Of a stretch of DNA of 64,000 nucleotides, positions 62,676 to 64,000 are shown in pieces; positions within the stretch are counted from its first letter, which is position 1, and the number at the start of each line of letters is the position of its first letter. The notes beneath the pieces were generated by a model. The model made no database searches and had not been told where the DNA came from. It saw nothing but the letters and a program-made list of their open reading frames with translations. The position numbers and the translations under genes were made by a program. Origin of the DNA: an uncultured Gemmata sp. (GTDB lineage: Bacteria; Planctomycetota; Planctomycetia; Gemmatales; Gemmataceae); contig CALDUT010000001.1 in NCBI GenBank assembly GCA_937924775.1, positions 248,001 to 312,000 of the forward strand, read 5' to 3'.

Positions 62676-63992
62676 TCATTTCTCCCAACGGAGGAAGCGT
62701 TGGTTGGGGTCGAAACGGCCGGCGAAGGCTTTATCGTGCAGGTAATTGGCGCGGGTGTGCCGCATGGTGGTGCCACCGGTGATCGCCACCAGCATTTCGT
62801 CCGGGTGCAGTTCCGACGCCAGTTGCGCGTCTTCGCCCAGGATCAATTGCCAACTGTGCCGCGACGCATGCCCTGGTACACCAAAGGCTTGCAGCACCGC
62901 GGCATTGTTGACCAGCGATTCCCAATGGTGGGGATAGAGTTTCATCATCTGGCTGAGGTCTTGCCAGAAGGTCCACACCTGCATGCCATAGCCGCGCAGC
63001 AGGGAGACGGCTTGGGGTAAGAGGTCGAGGGACCCCAGTTGTGCGGCTTCATCGAGTAAAAACAGGGTGCGGCGTTGCGGCAGCCGCGTGCGCCGCATCA
63101 CCACCGTCATGAGGGTGACCACCCACAACCGCAACAACGCCCGGTGGCTGTGCAATTTCTCTGGCGGCAGCACCAGATAGATCGTCATCGGTTTGTTGTT
63201 GAGCAGATCGTTGAGCGAAAATGTCGAGCGCTCTAAACAGCGGGAAACGCTGGTGCTGCCGAGGCATTTCACGAACGTTGTCGCGGTGGTGCGAATGCAC
63301 GGCCGGGTTTTGTCCGACGGCGCAGCGAGGTAAGCAATGAACTCGTCGCGGGCCAGGGGCGACATGGTTTTCTTGCGGGTATCCAAGGCCACGGCCATGG
63401 TGTAATCGAGGTCATCGTTGTAGAGGAGTTCGCGTAAGGTGCAGAGATTGCGTTTTTCAGGGGGAGAACTGGTAGCGACATCAGCCAACAGTCCCGAAAC
63501 CAGGCCGCGCCCGGTATCTTCCCAGTAGCGATCGGTACTGAACTCATGCCCCACGGCCAATTGGGCCGCGAGCATCTCCGCGTCCGATTCCACATCCGAA
63601 CCGGGAATAGTAAACAGGTCGAAGGGATTCAGTTTGTCGGTTTTGTCCTTGGGTGTAACCAGGCTGAACGGATCGAGTACGACCACCTGTTGACCGATTT
63701 CCCGGCGGTAACGGGCAGTGACTTGATAATTCTCCCCCTTGATGTCGGTCACGATAATCGAACCGGGGTAAGTGAGCAGGGCGGGAATGATCGCCCCCAC
63801 ACCCTTGCCGGCCCCGGTCGGGGCGATGGTCAGCAGGTGGCCATCGCCGCTGTAGGTGAGCGGTTCGCGGAGATCGTGGACCGCGGCCGGGGGGCGGAAA
63901 CCCAGTTGCGGCTTGTGGGCGGTGCCTTTCCAGCCCAGAAAGAGAGCCGAGCCATCATCCGGCAGAACGCGGGAAGCCTTGGGTCGGCGCAC
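62676..63992 (-). CDS. VirD4/TraG-type (TraM recognition) conjugation ATPase, possibly truncated at window edge
   Basis: At least 438 residues of a type IV coupling-protein ATPase. Walker A is APTGAGKGVGAIIP near residue 60; SIIVTDIKGENYQVTARYRR, LNPFDLF, RTLFLLDEAAQLGSLDLLP (Walker B) and VWTFWQDLSQM match TraG/VirD4. These proteins pump DNA through type IV secretion systems. No relaxase, mobilisation or VirB gene is near, so its role in transfer is unclear. The GTG at 63992 is the first start in the window, but the frame stays open to 64000, and no N-terminal membrane helix is visible, so the protein may be longer. Confidence 0.85.
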   Translation of the reverse strand: MRRPKASRVLPDDGSALFLGWKGTAHKPQLGFRPPAAVHDLREPLTYSGDGHLLTIAPTGAGKGVGAIIPALLTYPGSIIVTDIKGENYQVTARYRREIGQQVVVLDPFSLVTPKDKTDKLNPFDLFTIPGSDVESDAEMLAAQLAVGHEFSTDRYWEDTGRGLVSGLLADVATSSPPEKRNLCTLRELLYNDDLDYTMAVALDTRKKTMSPLARDEFIAYLAAPSDKTRPCIRTTATTFVKCLGSTSVSRCLERSTFSLNDLLNNKPMTIYLVLPPEKLHSHRALLRLWVVTLMTVVMRRTRLPQRRTLFLLDEAAQLGSLDLLPQAVSLLRGYGMQVWTFWQDLSQMMKLYPHHWESLVNNAAVLQAFGVPGHASRHSWQLILGEDAQLASELHPDEMLVAITGGTTMRHTRANYLHDKAFAGRFDPNQRFLRWEK

Positions 63993-64000
63993 GCGGGGGA

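Noticed and set aside
61592-62782. Plus-strand open frame of 396 codons overlapping the zinc-ribbon membrane gene
   Set aside because: Different frame from the helices and zinc ribbon; Arg/Gly-rich, no similarity.
1-64000. tRNA, rRNA and CRISPR arrays
   Set aside because: I looked for T-loop GGTTCGA-type strings in a cloverleaf context, for rRNA landmarks and for regularly spaced direct repeats; none was convincing.

Overview
This is about 64 kb of GC-rich chromosome (roughly 60% GC by eye), almost certainly from a planctomycete and most likely from the Gemmataceae. The lineage call rests on gene content: a DUF1549/DUF1553 cytochrome-type protein, a TIGR03000-domain protein behind a Cys-Gly repeat, an FG-GAP surface protein starting with an LEDR-type N-terminal motif, several membrane proteins led by an MJ0042-like zinc ribbon, a type III glutamine synthetase, and many lone genes in alternating orientation with few long operons. 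I found no rRNA, tRNA, CRISPR array or insertion sequence.

Layout. 0-4 kb: start of a fluoride channel gene (cut by the window edge), 5-oxoprolinase subunits A and C without B, a rhodanese, ybeY and a ParA ATPase. 4-13 kb: glutamine synthetase III, a Tat-exported serpin, an unrecognised ferritin-like protein, a zinc-ribbon membrane protein and a GH15 glycosidase. 13-16 kb: a three-gene acyl-CoA type catabolic unit (AtuA-like protein, its detached small C-terminal domain, enoyl-CoA hydratase). 16-25 kb: a DmfA2-like exported protein, a gamma-glutamylcyclotransferase-like protein, the aspartate-family pair thrC-dapB, the DUF1549 protein, a small zinc protein, a decayed reading frame and a uronate isomerase-like enzyme. 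25-32 kb: a two-component system facing two homologous envelope proteins. 32-41 kb: a 1009-residue esterase/SMP-30 fusion, a PHP-type tyrosine phosphatase, a 1.2-kb gene graveyard, a LarA-like protein and an M28-PDZ peptidase. 41-48 kb: a structured leader in front of an orphan ORF, an ECF sigma factor, a ferredoxin, a degenerate receiver/degenerate NtrC-like pair, a PQQ-type protein and small membrane proteins. 48-54 kb: two GT2 glycosyltransferases, a DMT transporter, two unknown proteins and a soluble histidine kinase. 54-64 kb: a histidine phosphatase, the TIGR03000 and FG-GAP proteins, pyrophosphatase, Hsp20, a CPBP protease, a zinc-ribbon membrane protein and an orphan VirD4/TraG-type ATPase.

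Most genes are ordinary. The observations I would follow first are: a dispersed perfect palindrome TGTTCA-N5-TGAACA occurring five times, always between or at the ends of genes; a multi-stem structured RNA candidate at 40853-41070; a sigma-54 activator-like protein that has lost both the GAFTGA loop and the Walker B aspartate and is paired with a receiver lacking its phosphoacceptor; tandem envelope paralogues sharing an unnamed domain beside a two-component system; and pseudogene remnants at 23.0-23.4 kb and 36.4-36.9 kb. I did not find a clear, complete novel multi-gene system.
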